Assembly (NCBI GenBank): GCA_045599365.1 | Contig: JAZRVS010000183.1 | Location: forward strand, 34,349 to 98,348 | Direction of reading: 5' to 3' | DNA from: UBA1715 sp045599365 | GTDB taxonomy: Bacteria; Bacteroidota; Bacteroidia; Bacteroidales; UBA1715 | Length of the DNA stretch: 64,000 nt | Shown: positions 44,795-55,322 of the stretch, one piece after another | Layout of the letters: every line of letters begins with the position of its first letter | How positions within the stretch are numbered: the first letter of the stretch is position 1 | Program-made: the position numbers and the translations under genes | Notes under the pieces: generated by a model | Told to the model about the DNA's origin: nothing | The model's database searches: none | What the model saw: only the letters and a program-made list of their open reading frames with translations

Positions 44795-44977
44795 CTCCTT
44801 TTACATTTTGTGTTCGACTTTATTTCTACACAAAATTATCACTCTTATACGTTGAGATTAAAAAAGGACGACTCTTTTTTAATTTTTCTTCATATATAAT
44901 TGAGAATCCATTGATTAGAAAAATACATTTTTCGCTTTGATTCTTTATTTTTATAGATTCTTAACAAAATATATGAA

Positions 44978-45142
44978 ACCAATATACTAGTTGGCAGCAC
45001 AATAATTTGTAATCAGTTGTCTGTAGTCAGTTTTCAGTTTGATTTCCATAATGGTAAGATGATTACACAAAAAAATTCGTCTGACAACTGATAACTAGTA
45101 ACTGACAACTAATTTACTGCTAAAATGTATATCATTACCCAA
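44978..45142 (+). repeat. Dispersed intergenic repeat, copy C
   Basis: It fills about half of the 375-bp gap between yifB and the POT gene. Blocks: AGTTGGCAGCACAATAATTTG, TGTAGTCAGTTTTCAGTTTG, CATAATGGTAAGATGATTAC, and AACTGATAACTAGTAACTG. No gene was seen in the rest of the gap. Confidence 0.85.
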
Positions 45143-45169
45143 AAGATATATCAAAACCAATTCTAACAC

Positions 45170-46876
45170 TTATTCTTCGTGCATCATTTTCCGTATAAAT
45201 GGAGTTAAAAGGAATAATAAAATACTCGCAAAAAATGCCACAAATCCAATAGAGACGAACACTTTTGTATAACGAAGCAAATTTACTAACGAATATTTTT
45301 CTTCATTGTCCATTGATAGAAGTTGTTCTTCGCTAACATACTTTTTATTGATTGCTGTTTGAATAATTGCCTGTGATTGTCCCGATTGAAGAATTTTTTC
45401 GTATGCAATTGAATTTAAATTTTCACCCTCGGGTTCAACTGTCTCAGTTATTTCATAGGTGGTTTCGTCTGCCGTTAAGTTTGCAATCAGTCCACCAACT
45501 TGAAATGCAAGTGATGATGATAAATACCATGCACCAAGCACCATCCCGACAATTTTTGCTGGCGCAAGTCGTGTTACCATAGACAAACCAATCGGTGACA
45601 AACATAATTCTCCTAATGTTTGAAACAAATAACTGAAAACTAAGAATATTGCAGGAACAGCAACAATTTTCATTACAGAATCTCCCTCGACAATTGTTTG
45701 CAAGGAAATAAATCGTGGCGCAATTCCAAGAATTAAAAATCCAAGACTTAAAAGTAAAATTCCAAGCGCAAATTTAAATGGCGTTGATGGCTCTTTTTGT
45801 CGTTGTGCCAACTGCATCCAAAGTATTGAAAGCGGTGACGCAAAAATTAAAATAAACATTGGATTTACCGACTGAAATAGTGACGCTGGTATTACATTCC
45901 CAAAGAAATTTCGGTTTACGTTTTCGCTTGCAAACAATGTAAGCGAAGAGCCAGCCTGTTCAAAGAAAGAGAAGAATAATGTGGTGAATAATAACAAGAT
46001 AAGTATCACAAACAATCTATCTCGTTCAATTTTTGGACTACGCAACGCTATGATGAAAATTAATCCCAAAATACCGAGCGAAAGTGGCAAAATGGCATAG
46101 GTAATAAGTGTGTAGTTTTTTACGAGCAAAGCAATCCCCAAAACACTCACAACACACAACGTGTAAATCCAAATTTCTTTTGAAAAGCCAAAGATTTTTT
46201 GAGATAAGTTTTCTTCGTTTGGAACTCCACCCAATGGTCGATATTCTAATTTCTTTTCGCCTGTTTCTTTATCTATAGTTTCGTGATAATCAATAATATG
46301 TCCAAATTTCAAAAAGATAAAAAGTCCTGCCAACATTCCGATTCCAGCAATACCAAAGCCATAATGCCATCCGTATGTTTCGCCAACAATTCCACACAAT
46401 ATTGGAGAAAAAAATGCACCAAGATTTACACTCATATAATAAATGGTAAAACCACCATCACGACGAGCATCTTTTTTTTCGTACAAACCACTTAAAATTG
46501 TTGGCATATTCGGTTTGAAAAAACCATTTCCAATAATTAAAAACGCCAAAGCAATGTACAAGAACATTTCATTTTCAATTGCCATAACAAAATGTCCAAT
46601 TGCCATCATTATTGCACCAAAAATAACAGCTTTTCTATGTCCAAGGTATTTGTCGGCAATAAGTCCTCCAATAAATGGCGACATATAAACCAACGAGCCG
46701 TAGGCTGCAAAAATTCCGTAGGCAACCGTTTTCGATGTTTCAAGATTTACAAAAAGTTGGTGTATTAAATACAACACCAACAACGCACGCATTCCATAAT
46801 AACTGAATCGTTCCCACATTTCTGTAAAGAAAAGAACGATAAGCGCACGTGGTTGTTTCATTTCGGCAGTTTTCAT
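45170..46876 (-). CDS. POT-family proton-dependent peptide transporter
   Basis: The 568-residue membrane protein has about 12-14 helices. FFTEMWERFSYYGMRALLVLYL is the POT signature (ExxERFxYY), followed by GGLIADKYLGHRKAVIFG and GNGFFKPNMPTILSGLYE. POT carriers import di- and tripeptides with protons. Two soluble loops (about residues 205-225 and 470-510) lengthen the protein relative to typical members. It is the third gene of a leftward run tsaD - DUF4412-like - POT with gaps of about 30 bp, so it may share a transcript. Confidence 0.93.
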   Translation of the reverse strand: MKTAEMKQPRALIVLFFTEMWERFSYYGMRALLVLYLIHQLFVNLETSKTVAYGIFAAYGSLVYMSPFIGGLIADKYLGHRKAVIFGAIMMAIGHFVMAIENEMFLYIALAFLIIGNGFFKPNMPTILSGLYEKKDARRDGGFTIYYMSVNLGAFFSPILCGIVGETYGWHYGFGIAGIGMLAGLFIFLKFGHIIDYHETIDKETGEKKLEYRPLGGVPNEENLSQKIFGFSKEIWIYTLCVVSVLGIALLVKNYTLITYAILPLSLGILGLIFIIALRSPKIERDRLFVILILLLFTTLFFSFFEQAGSSLTLFASENVNRNFFGNVIPASLFQSVNPMFILIFASPLSILWMQLAQRQKEPSTPFKFALGILLLSLGFLILGIAPRFISLQTIVEGDSVMKIVAVPAIFLVFSYLFQTLGELCLSPIGLSMVTRLAPAKIVGMVLGAWYLSSSLAFQVGGLIANLTADETTYEITETVEPEGENLNSIAYEKILQSGQSQAIIQTAINKKYVSEEQLLSMDNEEKYSLVNLLRYTKVFVSIGFVAFFASILLFLLTPFIRKMMHEE

Positions 46877-46910
46877 AAAAAAGAATGTATGTCAATATAA
46901 CTGACTACCA

Positions 46911-47759
46911 CTATTCAAACATATTTTTGTAATCGACTTTACGAATTTTGAAGGTTTCGTTATTTTTTACTGACTTTGCTTCCGATACATACGTTGCCTT
47001 TTCTCCAGCATTATTTGTTATTGTTCCTTCCATATACAATGGAAATCCATAACTTGTTTTTGGCATATATATATTGGTATATTTACCCGAAAAATCTGCA
47101 CTTGACGAAGCCCAGCACGTTCCTGTATAATATGGTTGTGTTACTTTGTATCCAGAACAAGAATATCCACATATTGTTTTGCTACCAGCAATTTTTTGAA
47201 TGCCTTCATCTGACGCAGTAGATGGAGTTGCTTCATACTTATATGCAAAATATACGTTACTTGTATCTGATGTAGAAAAACAAACCATAACGTGATTCTT
47301 GTAATCAATAACAGTTATCATTCCATCAATACCATATCCGTAATATTCGCCTGTAGAAGTCAAATAATATGTAGATGGCATAGATTCCTTTTCTCCATTA
47401 ACATCTGTCGTTGTAATTTCGGTATTAATCACGGTATTGAATACGTATTCTTCTTCAAAAGGGACATTCGACATTGCAATAAGCGAGTCTTGCCAAGCAC
47501 CCATTGCTGCTTGGTACTTCATACTTTCTTCTGTTAAATATTTTTCGTACGTACTTAACTTTTTGGTTAAAAATACCTCCATTTGTTTTTCAGCAATTGA
47601 TTCTGCTTTTTTTGTCGCTGCGTTAGTAATACCATTAGCAATACCATTTGCAACACTACGTCCTGCGGAATTCAAAGCTCCATTGATAAGAGAGCGTTGT
47701 GCATGAGCAAAGCCAAAACAGCAACAACACATAAAAAAAATAAAAAACTTCCTTTTCAT
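46911..47759 (-). CDS. Secreted DUF4412-like protein
   Basis: The 282-residue protein begins with a signal peptide rich in cysteine (FFIFFMCCCCFGFAHAQ). After a Ala/Asn-rich segment (residues 25-60) comes a domain with IDYKNHVMVCFSTS, KIAGSKTICGYSCSGYKV and a final KATYVSEAKSVKNNETFKI. The I-x-G-Y-x-C-x-x-Y-x-V motif is typical of DUF4412-type periplasmic or surface proteins of Bacteroidota, whose function is unknown. It lies between tsaD and the POT gene, with short gaps on both sides. Confidence 0.72.
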   Translation of the reverse strand: MKRKFFIFFMCCCCFGFAHAQRSLINGALNSAGRSVANGIANGITNAATKKAESIAEKQMEVFLTKKLSTYEKYLTEESMKYQAAMGAWQDSLIAMSNVPFEEEYVFNTVINTEITTTDVNGEKESMPSTYYLTSTGEYYGYGIDGMITVIDYKNHVMVCFSTSDTSNVYFAYKYEATPSTASDEGIQKIAGSKTICGYSCSGYKVTQPYYTGTCWASSSADFSGKYTNIYMPKTSYGFPLYMEGTITNNAGEKATYVSEAKSVKNNETFKIRKVDYKNMFE

Positions 47760-47788
47760 ATTACTTTAATTTAATAATTAATACATCT

Positions 47789-48829
47789 TTATTTCCCAAA
47801 ATATTCTTGCAAAGAATATCGTGCCCGCGGTGCAAGATTTTGACCAGCAAACTGTCCAGCTAAATATTTATGATATGCAGCTAGTCCTATCATTGCTGCA
47901 TTATCGGTTGTGTAACGCAATTCTGGCAAGAATGTTCTCCAATGATATTTTTCACCTGTTACAACAATAGCATCTCGCAATCCCGAATTTGCTGCAACAC
48001 CGCCACCAATCACCACATCTTTTATTCCCGTTTGTTTAGCCGCAAGAATTAATTTTTTTAGCAAAATCTCAATTATAGTTGATTGTGCTGATGCGCAAAT
48101 ATCATCAATATTTTCTTCTATAAAATTCGGATTTGCACTTACTTCCTTTTGCAAAAAATATAAAATAGATGTCTTCAATCCACTAAAACTATAGTCTAAA
48201 TTTGGAATTTGCGGTTTGTTGAATTGAAATGCTTTTGGATTCCCCAATTTTGCATGTCGGTCAATGTGTGGCCCGCCAGGATATGGAAGTCCAAGTATTT
48301 TTGCACATTTATCAAATGCCTCTCCTGCAGCATCGTCTATTGTTGTACCAATAATTTCCATATCGGTAAAACTTTTTACAACAATTATCTGCGAATGTCC
48401 TCCTGAAACCAACAAACATAAAAATGGAAACTGCGCTTGTTCCTTACCGATAGTTTCAGGCGTAACAATAAAATTTGCTAACACATGTCCATGTAAATGG
48501 TTCACTTCTATCAACTTGCAGCCTTTTGCCAACGCAAATGCTTTCGCAAATGAACCACCGACCAACAGGGAACCCAACAAACCTGGTCCACGCGTAAAAC
48601 CAACGGCGTCAATATCGTCAACTGTAACTCCAGCTTGTTTCAACGCATCATCAACAACAGGAATAATGTTTTGTTGATGTGAACGCGATGCCAATTCTGG
48701 GACAACTCCACCATATCGTTCATGAACTTTTTGACTTGCTATTGTATTAGAGAGTAATACGCCATCACGAAGGACAGCTGCTGATGTGTCGTCGCACGAT
48801 GATTCTATGGCGAGAATTGTTGTACTCAT
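47789..48829 (-). CDS. tsaD: tRNA N6-adenosine threonylcarbamoyltransferase
   Basis: The 346-residue cytosolic enzyme (Kae1/Qri7 family, ASKHA fold) installs t6A at position 37 of tRNAs reading ANN codons, with TsaB, TsaC and TsaE. Motifs: TTILAIESSCDDTSAAVL, VPELASRSHQQNIIPVV, the metal site EVNHLHGHVLANF, LLVSGGHSQIIVV, DDAAGEAFDKCAKILGLPYPGG and VIGGGVAANSGLR. It is divergent from tamB across a 68-bp gap, an arrangement common in Bacteroidales. Confidence 0.97.
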   Translation of the reverse strand: MSTTILAIESSCDDTSAAVLRDGVLLSNTIASQKVHERYGGVVPELASRSHQQNIIPVVDDALKQAGVTVDDIDAVGFTRGPGLLGSLLVGGSFAKAFALAKGCKLIEVNHLHGHVLANFIVTPETIGKEQAQFPFLCLLVSGGHSQIIVVKSFTDMEIIGTTIDDAAGEAFDKCAKILGLPYPGGPHIDRHAKLGNPKAFQFNKPQIPNLDYSFSGLKTSILYFLQKEVSANPNFIEENIDDICASAQSTIIEILLKKLILAAKQTGIKDVVIGGGVAANSGLRDAIVVTGEKYHWRTFLPELRYTTDNAAMIGLAAYHKYLAGQFAGQNLAPRARYSLQEYFGK

Positions 48830-48845
48830 AATTTACGTTTTTCGG

Positions 48846-48875
48846 TTGATACCTACCGACTTATGTCTATATTTG
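48846..48875 (+). promoter_or_regulatory. Promoter of tamB (TTG-N19-TATATTTG)
   Basis: TTG (48846-48848) and TATATTTG (48868-48875) are exactly 19 bp apart. The GTG start is 22 bp after the -7 element. Confidence 0.85.
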
Positions 48876-48897
48876 CAGACAAAAATACGTTTTTTCG

Positions 48898-51800
48898 GTG
48901 GGAATACTCAAACGCATAGTAAAAATCTTTTCGTACATTCTCCTTGGAATTGTAGGAATCGTTTTGCTTGCATTTATTCTATTGCAAATACCTTCTGTTC
49001 AAAATAAATTGAAGGATTCCATTTGCTCTAAAGCAAGTGAAACTATTGGATTGAATGTTTCTGTCGAAAAAATTTACCCAATTTTTTGGAAGGGTGTCTC
49101 TCTTCAAAATGTTGCGATTACAAACGACCAAAATGATACAATTCTTCGGTCTCGCACAATCTACGCGACCATTGACAAAATGCAATTAGACTCTTCATTT
49201 ATATGTCTTGACGAAATTTCTCTAACAAAACCTTTCGTCGCTTTACGCAAAGATTCAAATGGCATTTTCAACATTGAACCACTTTTACAAGCCCTACAAT
49301 CTGACGATACAACTTCTAATTTGCACTTGAAAATCAATAACATTTCACTTCGCGACGCACAATTTTTATATCAAAATCATTCCGAACCACAAGATTCAAG
49401 TTTTGGCATTCACTTCAACGATATAGACATTTCAAATATGTATTTGCAAGCATACAATTTCGATATGCAAAACAATACATACACCGCTTTGATAGACAAT
49501 CTGTCGCTTAACGAAAAATCTGGATTTAATCTATCTCATTTCCATACCAATGTTGCTTTTTGCGACACTTCAATTTCATGTTCCGATATATCAATTTTTA
49601 CCACAGAATCAAAGATTTCTGCGAATTCTTATTCTATGAATTATAATTCGTTTGGCGATTTTTCTGATTTCTGCAAAAAAGTGAAATTACACGCCGATTT
49701 CAATCACTCTACTACAAGTTTGCACGACATCGCATATTTCGCATCTTCTCTCAACGATATGCCTTACTCATTCTCAATTGAAGGTTTATTTGACGGAACA
49801 GTCTCAGATTTTTCAGCAAACAATTTTCACATTAACTATGGCAAAAACACTCAATTTGTTGGAGATGTTGCTATTAAAGGATTACCTGGCATTGACACAA
49901 CTACGTTCAATCTTGATATTGATAAACTTGCAACAAATCAATACGACATTTCTCACACGAGAATTGCGCCTTACACAGAAGAAAATTTCATCGCTCTTCC
50001 ATCAATTCTTCAAAATATTACCAATTATACCTATTCTGGATTACTATCGGGTTCTATTTACGATTTACAAACAAAAGGTATTCTCTCTACCAATGTTGGA
50101 AAAATCAATACTGACGTTCAATTAAAACGATCTAATGTTTCGGACTGTTCTGGAACTATTTCTTTTGAAGACTTTGATATTTCCGCTCTTCTACCCGATG
50201 CTAATATTGGTTACGTTTCTGGCGCTTTGTCGGCTAAAGGTTCTTTTAACGAAGACTCTCTCATTGTTGCCGACATTGAATCTACCATAGAAGAATTTGA
50301 ATTCAACAATTATCCATATTCCAACATAGTAATTAACGGAAAACTTTCTGCTCACCGCTTCTTTGGGAAAGTAAATATGGATGATGCTAATATTAACCTC
50401 AAATTCGTTGGGGGACTTGATATGTCAAAAGAGATTCCAGAATTCCGCTTCCGTAGCGACATACAAGACGCTCATCTTGACAAATTACATCTTTTTGATG
50501 ATTCATTAGCAACTGTTTCCTTTACAACTATTGTCGATTTTAATGGTGTACAATTAGACGATATGGACGGAGATGTTTCAATTCGCGACTTACAATATAC
50601 CAACGCAAAAGGCGGAATATCCACAAAAAATATAGCACTCAACCTATCTAACGAAGACAAACAAAGAACCATTAATCTTCACTCTGCTTTTGTTGAAGCT
50701 GAAGTTGCTGGCACTGGTCAATACAAAGATTTGTCAAATACCATTTTAAACCTATTGAACAAACATATCTCGTGTTTGCCACAAGTAAACGAAAAAATCG
50801 CTCCAATTTCCGACTTCAAAATGAAAGTTGAAACACACCAAATTGATACGATTTTTTCACTACTCGGTATTGATATGCGCATTGCAAATAATTCGGTAAT
50901 AAACGCAAATTATACAAGTGCAACCAACTCGTGCGATATTGCATTGCAGTCTTCTAAATTAACATTTGGCGATTTTCGAATTCACGATTGTGCCATCAAC
51001 GGTGTATGTTCAGAAAAAGGAATTCAAATTTCTTCCAGTCTTGCGTTAGACTCGTTAGAAAAAACACAAAACAAAGTTATTGCTCAAGCTAATTTACAAA
51101 ATGATAAAGCTAATCTCACCGTAAATTGGGACTACAATACATCTATCAAAACAACGGGAGAACTCAACATTTTAGCAAATCTTATTACAAAAAAACAATC
51201 GCAATTACCAAAATTTGACATTCAAATACACCCATCAAAGATGTATGTAGCCGATTCCCTTTGGAATATTGCCGAATCCAACATTATGGTTGACACAACA
51301 TCTATTGCCATTTCTGGTTTTGGACTTTATAAAGACTATAAAAAAATTACCATAGATGGTACCATTTCTGAAAACAAAAACGATTACATCGTTGTAAATG
51401 TTCAAAATTATGATTTAGTTGAACTAAATCCTTTAATCAACAACGAAACTATTCGCTTGGCTGGTCCAATAGATGGTCGTGTTCGGGTGAAAAACATCTA
51501 CGAAATACCGTTAATTTTTGCAGACATAAATTCTCCTCGCATATCATTTAATGACAACGAATTAGGGAAATTGAGTTTGCGAAGTTTTTGGGATAATCAA
51601 GGAAAAGCGTTGTTAGCAAAATTAACTGTTGGCGAAACAGACAACGCTATTATTGCTGCCGATGGAAAATATATTACATCAACTGACTCAACTCACTTCG
51701 ATATTAGGTTGAATGACCTACGACTAAAAATAATTGCAGACATATTGCAAGGAACCGTTAACAATATTGATGCAAAAGTTAATGGTGATTTAGAAATAGA

Positions 51801-53253
51801 AGGAAAACTAGACAAGCTTAAATATAAAGGTGCGCTCAATATTATAGATGGTTCATTTACCGTAGATTACACGAATGTGCCTTATACCTTTTCAGGAGAT
51901 TTAATATCTCGAAACTCTCGCTTTTTCTTTAAAGATTTGAAACTATACGATGCTTCTAACAATACGGGAAATATTATTGGTTATCTTGATTTACAAAATC
52001 TTCCAAATATTGGTTATTTGTTTGATATTCAAACTGATAAATTGTTAGTAATGAATACCTCCGCAAAAGAAAATGATTATTTCTATGGCACTATATATTA
52101 CAACGGAAATGCAAAAATAGAAGGCAATTTAGATGAAACAAAAATTTCTGGTGTGGGTAAAACTCTTGACAACACAGAATGTAATATACCAGTTTCATAC
52201 TCTGAACTTACTGGAGCCTACGATTTTCTTCTATTTGCAGCCGATACGATTGTGGAGCAAACCATTGCTCAACAACCAACATCATCAAACCTATCTATGG
52301 ATTTTATGGTTACTGTAACCTCAAATGCACTTGCCCAAATCATTTTTGATCCACGAGTTGGTGACATCATTAAAGCACGAGGTAATGGGGATTTGCATCT
52401 CCAAATGGATAATGGTGGCGATATCAAACTCTACGGCAAATATCAAATTGACGAAGGAGACTACCTCTTCACACTTAAAAACCTCATAAATAAAAAGTTA
52501 CTAATAGAAAAAGGAGGAACAATTGCGTGGAGTGGAGACCCACTAAACGGTCAAGTCAACTTAATTGCAAATTACGAAACAAAAGCATCGCCTCAACCAC
52601 TTTTAGATAGTAGCGTAAACGCATCAAAACGTATTCCTGTAACCTGTCAGGTTAATTTGAAAAATAATCTTTTGTCGCCTGATATTTCGTACAATATCAT
52701 TGTCCCATCTTCATCAACACAAGTAAACGAAATTTTAGCAACTCTAACAGAAGACGAAAAAACGCTCCAATTTTTCTCTCTTCTACTTCAAGGCGCATTT
52801 ATTTCCTCCTCAAAAGAGTCAAATGTGAACACAACTGCTGTTTCATTAGAAGTTTTAAGCAATCAATTCAATAACCTCTTGTCGCAAATTGACCCAAATA
52901 TGAACGTAAGTGTAAACTATCGAATGGCAACAGACGAACTAACAAGTAACGAATTTGAATTTGACATTTCACGACAATTTTGGAACGAAAGAATTTTAGT
53001 AAACGTAAACGGATACACCGACTTTGGTGGGAATGGAGAAAATAACCAAACCAATACTCAAAACTCCGAATTTGCAAAAAATGTTTCTGTTGAAATGAAA
53101 CTCAACAAACAAGGAACTATCAAAATCAAAGGATTTTCTCGTAGCAACGAAGACGAACTAAACGAAAAAAAGGAAAACACCAATGGCGTTGGATTCTTCT
53201 TTACAAAAGATTTTGATAGAATTCAAGACATTTTTAATAGAAAAAATAGGTAA
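48898..53253 (+). CDS. TamB-family translocation/assembly module protein
   Basis: The 1451-residue protein starts with GTG (VGILKRIVKIFSYIL), has one membrane anchor (about 12-32) and a very long periplasmic beta-rich body with repeated V-x-L-x-N strands, ending in the DUF490 TamB domain (about 1000-1420: KGALNIIDGSFTV, KARGNGDLHLQMDNGGD, KYQIDEGDYLFTLKN, VSVNYRM). TamB works with a BamA-like partner in outer-membrane assembly and lipid traffic. No tamA-like gene is visible nearby. It is divergent from tsaD and has its own canonical promoter. Confidence 0.93.
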   Translation: MGILKRIVKIFSYILLGIVGIVLLAFILLQIPSVQNKLKDSICSKASETIGLNVSVEKIYPIFWKGVSLQNVAITNDQNDTILRSRTIYATIDKMQLDSSFICLDEISLTKPFVALRKDSNGIFNIEPLLQALQSDDTTSNLHLKINNISLRDAQFLYQNHSEPQDSSFGIHFNDIDISNMYLQAYNFDMQNNTYTALIDNLSLNEKSGFNLSHFHTNVAFCDTSISCSDISIFTTESKISANSYSMNYNSFGDFSDFCKKVKLHADFNHSTTSLHDIAYFASSLNDMPYSFSIEGLFDGTVSDFSANNFHINYGKNTQFVGDVAIKGLPGIDTTTFNLDIDKLATNQYDISHTRIAPYTEENFIALPSILQNITNYTYSGLLSGSIYDLQTKGILSTNVGKINTDVQLKRSNVSDCSGTISFEDFDISALLPDANIGYVSGALSAKGSFNEDSLIVADIESTIEEFEFNNYPYSNIVINGKLSAHRFFGKVNMDDANINLKFVGGLDMSKEIPEFRFRSDIQDAHLDKLHLFDDSLATVSFTTIVDFNGVQLDDMDGDVSIRDLQYTNAKGGISTKNIALNLSNEDKQRTINLHSAFVEAEVAGTGQYKDLSNTILNLLNKHISCLPQVNEKIAPISDFKMKVETHQIDTIFSLLGIDMRIANNSVINANYTSATNSCDIALQSSKLTFGDFRIHDCAINGVCSEKGIQISSSLALDSLEKTQNKVIAQANLQNDKANLTVNWDYNTSIKTTGELNILANLITKKQSQLPKFDIQIHPSKMYVADSLWNIAESNIMVDTTSIAISGFGLYKDYKKITIDGTISENKNDYIVVNVQNYDLVELNPLINNETIRLAGPIDGRVRVKNIYEIPLIFADINSPRISFNDNELGKLSLRSFWDNQGKALLAKLTVGETDNAIIAADGKYITSTDSTHFDIRLNDLRLKIIADILQGTVNNIDAKVNGDLEIEGKLDKLKYKGALNIIDGSFTVDYTNVPYTFSGDLISRNSRFFFKDLKLYDASNNTGNIIGYLDLQNLPNIGYLFDIQTDKLLVMNTSAKENDYFYGTIYYNGNAKIEGNLDETKISGVGKTLDNTECNIPVSYSELTGAYDFLLFAADTIVEQTIAQQPTSSNLSMDFMVTVTSNALAQIIFDPRVGDIIKARGNGDLHLQMDNGGDIKLYGKYQIDEGDYLFTLKNLINKKLLIEKGGTIAWSGDPLNGQVNLIANYETKASPQPLLDSSVNASKRIPVTCQVNLKNNLLSPDISYNIIVPSSSTQVNEILATLTEDEKTLQFFSLLLQGAFISSSKESNVNTTAVSLEVLSNQFNNLLSQIDPNMNVSVNYRMATDELTSNEFEFDISRQFWNERILVNVNGYTDFGGNGENNQTNTQNSEFAKNVSVEMKLNKQGTIKIKGFSRSNEDELNEKKENTNGVGFFFTKDFDRIQDIFNRKNR

Positions 53254-53269
53254 TGATATTGACAGCGAT

Positions 53270-53360
53270 TAGTTGTCAGCTGCCAGTTATCAGTTGTCAG
53301 GAGATTCTCTTTGAGTTTCCTACTGACCATCATGGTAATCAAACTGAAAACTGACAACTA
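53270..53360 (-). repeat. Dispersed intergenic repeat, copy D (inverted)
   Basis: Same family as copies A, B, C and E but in the opposite orientation. TAGTTGTCAG (53269-53278), CAGTTATCAGTTGTCAG, CATCATGGTAATCAAACTG and AAACTGACAACTA match the complement of copy C. It lies between tamB and the OmpA/TPR lipoprotein gene. Confidence 0.8.
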
Positions 53361-53421
53361 AAAAAAGTGTATATCAACCATCTAAAAAAATAGACAAACC
53401 GAAAATTGTTATCAAAAATTT

Positions 53422-53451
53422 TTGTGAACTAAAAAAACATTTCTATTTTTG
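53422..53451 (+). promoter_or_regulatory. Promoter of the OmpA/TPR lipoprotein gene (TTG-N19-TATTTTTG)
   Basis: TTG (53422-53424) and TATTTTTG (53444-53451) are exactly 19 bp apart. The leader before the ATG at 53503 is about 45 nt. Confidence 0.85.
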
Positions 53452-53502
53452 TTCGTTGAAAAAACTTTATAGCAGATAATCGTTAAATTCAAATCTTAGA
53501 AA

Positions 53503-55194
53503 ATGAAGAAAAAATCAATCTTTCGTATTGCTTTAGGTTCTGCAGTTGTATTGGCTGTAGGATGTAGCAGTCCAAACAAAATGTTGAAAGAAGCAGCTTC
53601 AGTTCGTTACAATGTAACTCCAGATCCACTAGAAATGAAGGGTGATAGCGTTGAAGTTTCTGTAAATGTTGTGTATCCAGCAAAATTCTTCAACAAAAAC
53701 GCTGTAATGGAATTAACTCCAGTATTAAAATCAGAAAATGCATCAGTATCTTATGCTCCAGTAACTCTTCAAGGTGAAAAAGTTCAAGGTAATGGTGGTG
53801 TAATTTCTTATGCAGGTGGGTCTTACACTTACACAGGAAAAGTTGCTTACGAAGACGCTTTGTTACAATCAGAATTGATGGTTCAAAGTAAAGTTCAAGT
53901 TAAGAAAAAATCTGTAAGTTTACCAGAAGTGAAGATTGCTGATGGCGTTTTGGCAACAGCTTCTTTATTGCAAGATGAAGCTCTTCCAATTGAAGCAATG
54001 AACCAATTCAAACGTTCTGAAACATTAACTTCTGAATCAGAAATCGTTTTCTCTATCAACAATGCTTCTGTTCAATCAAAAGAACTTTCTAAACAAGGCA
54101 TTAAAGATATGAAAGCCTTCGCTAAAAATGCAGAGTCAGATTCTACAATGACATTCAAGGGGGTTTCTATTGTTGGTTATGCTTCTCCTGATGGACCAGA
54201 AGACAACAACGAAAGTTTGGCAAAAAATCGTCAAGCTGCAGCAGAAAAAGCTTTGAAAAACTCTATTAAAGGTTCTTATGAAGCTAACTACACTGCAGAA
54301 GACTGGGATGGCTTCCGCTTGTTAATGGAAAATTCTGATATTCAAGATAAAGACGCTATTTTGAATGTTCTTTCTCAATATTCAGATCCAGTTATTCGTG
54401 AACAAGAAATCAAAAAAATGGGTGTTGTTTACAAACAAATCGCAGACAACATTCTTCCTCAATTACGTCGTTCAAAAATCATAGCAAGCGCTGAGAAAGT
54501 TGGAAAATCTGATTCAGTTCTTTTAGCTGCTGGGTTAGGCAAATCAGACGTTAAACTTACTGAAGATGAATATTTGTTCGCTGCAACTATAGCAGAAAAT
54601 GCTGACGATGCAGAAAAGATTTTGAAAAATGCTGCTGCTGAATACTCAAATTCATGGAAAGTTGTTAACAATTTAGGTTGTGTTCAATTGGACGCAAATA
54701 AATTAGATGACGCCCAAGCTTCTTTCGCTCACGCTGATGAACTTTCTGAAGGTGATAAAGCTGTAAAAAATAACTTAGGTGCTGTTGCAGTTAAACAAGG
54801 CGACTTAGCAAAAGGTTTTGAATATTTTGAAGTTGCTCAAGGTGCAGGTTCTGAAGTTAAATACAACATGGGTACTGTAAAAGTTAAAGAAGGTGATTAC
54901 CCTACTGCAGTTGAAATGTTCGGTAGCAACAAAACTAACAATGCAGTTCTTGCTAAATTGTTAGCTGGTGATATTGACGGTGCATTAAGCACGGCTAACG
55001 AAGTCGAAAATGCTGATGCAGCAACTGACTACTTAAAAGCTGTTATCGCCGCTCGTCAAAAAAATCTTGATCAGATTTTAACAAACTTACAATCTGCTAT
55101 TGATAAAGATTCTGCTTTCCGCGACAGAGCTAAGAAAGATTTGGAGTTCCGCGACTATGCTGAAGATTCAAATTTCCAATCTGTGGTGAGATAA
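53503..55194 (+). CDS. OmpA-like and TPR-domain lipoprotein
   Basis: The 563-residue protein has a lipoprotein signal (ending LAVGC, Cys21). Residues about 35-170 form a beta-rich part. About 175-260 look OmpA-like, with EIVFSINNASVQS, VSIVGYASPDGPEDNN and LAKNRQAAAEKALK. The rest is TPR-like (about 360-540: SWKVVNNLGCVQLDANKLDDAQASF, VKNNLGAVAVKQGDLAKGFEYF). It probably sits at the envelope and binds peptidoglycan or other proteins. Its strong, perfectly spaced promoter and own terminator suggest high, independent expression. Exact role unknown. Confidence 0.85.
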   Translation: MKKKSIFRIALGSAVVLAVGCSSPNKMLKEAASVRYNVTPDPLEMKGDSVEVSVNVVYPAKFFNKNAVMELTPVLKSENASVSYAPVTLQGEKVQGNGGVISYAGGSYTYTGKVAYEDALLQSELMVQSKVQVKKKSVSLPEVKIADGVLATASLLQDEALPIEAMNQFKRSETLTSESEIVFSINNASVQSKELSKQGIKDMKAFAKNAESDSTMTFKGVSIVGYASPDGPEDNNESLAKNRQAAAEKALKNSIKGSYEANYTAEDWDGFRLLMENSDIQDKDAILNVLSQYSDPVIREQEIKKMGVVYKQIADNILPQLRRSKIIASAEKVGKSDSVLLAAGLGKSDVKLTEDEYLFAATIAENADDAEKILKNAAAEYSNSWKVVNNLGCVQLDANKLDDAQASFAHADELSEGDKAVKNNLGAVAVKQGDLAKGFEYFEVAQGAGSEVKYNMGTVKVKEGDYPTAVEMFGSNKTNNAVLAKLLAGDIDGALSTANEVENADAATDYLKAVIAARQKNLDQILTNLQSAIDKDSAFRDRAKKDLEFRDYAEDSNFQSVVR

Positions 55195-55223
55195 CTATAA
55201 ATATTAAAAAATTAAACATTCGA

Positions 55224-55253
55224 AAGAGGCTGTCAATTTTGACAGCCTTTTTG
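55224..55253 (+). terminator. Terminator after the OmpA/TPR lipoprotein gene
   Basis: GGCTGTCAA and TTGACAGCC form a 9-bp GC-rich stem flanked by AAAGA and TTTTT. Confidence 0.9.
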
Positions 55254-55322
55254 ATTTACTCAAACAACAAAAGATATTCCCTTCAACTTGTATATTGCTT
55301 ACAAAATTTGTTTCTTTGTAAT

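Noticed and set aside
48264..48677. A 137-codon frame antisense to tsaD
   Set aside because: tsaD is a universal gene with all motifs in place; the antisense frame is an effect of its codon use.
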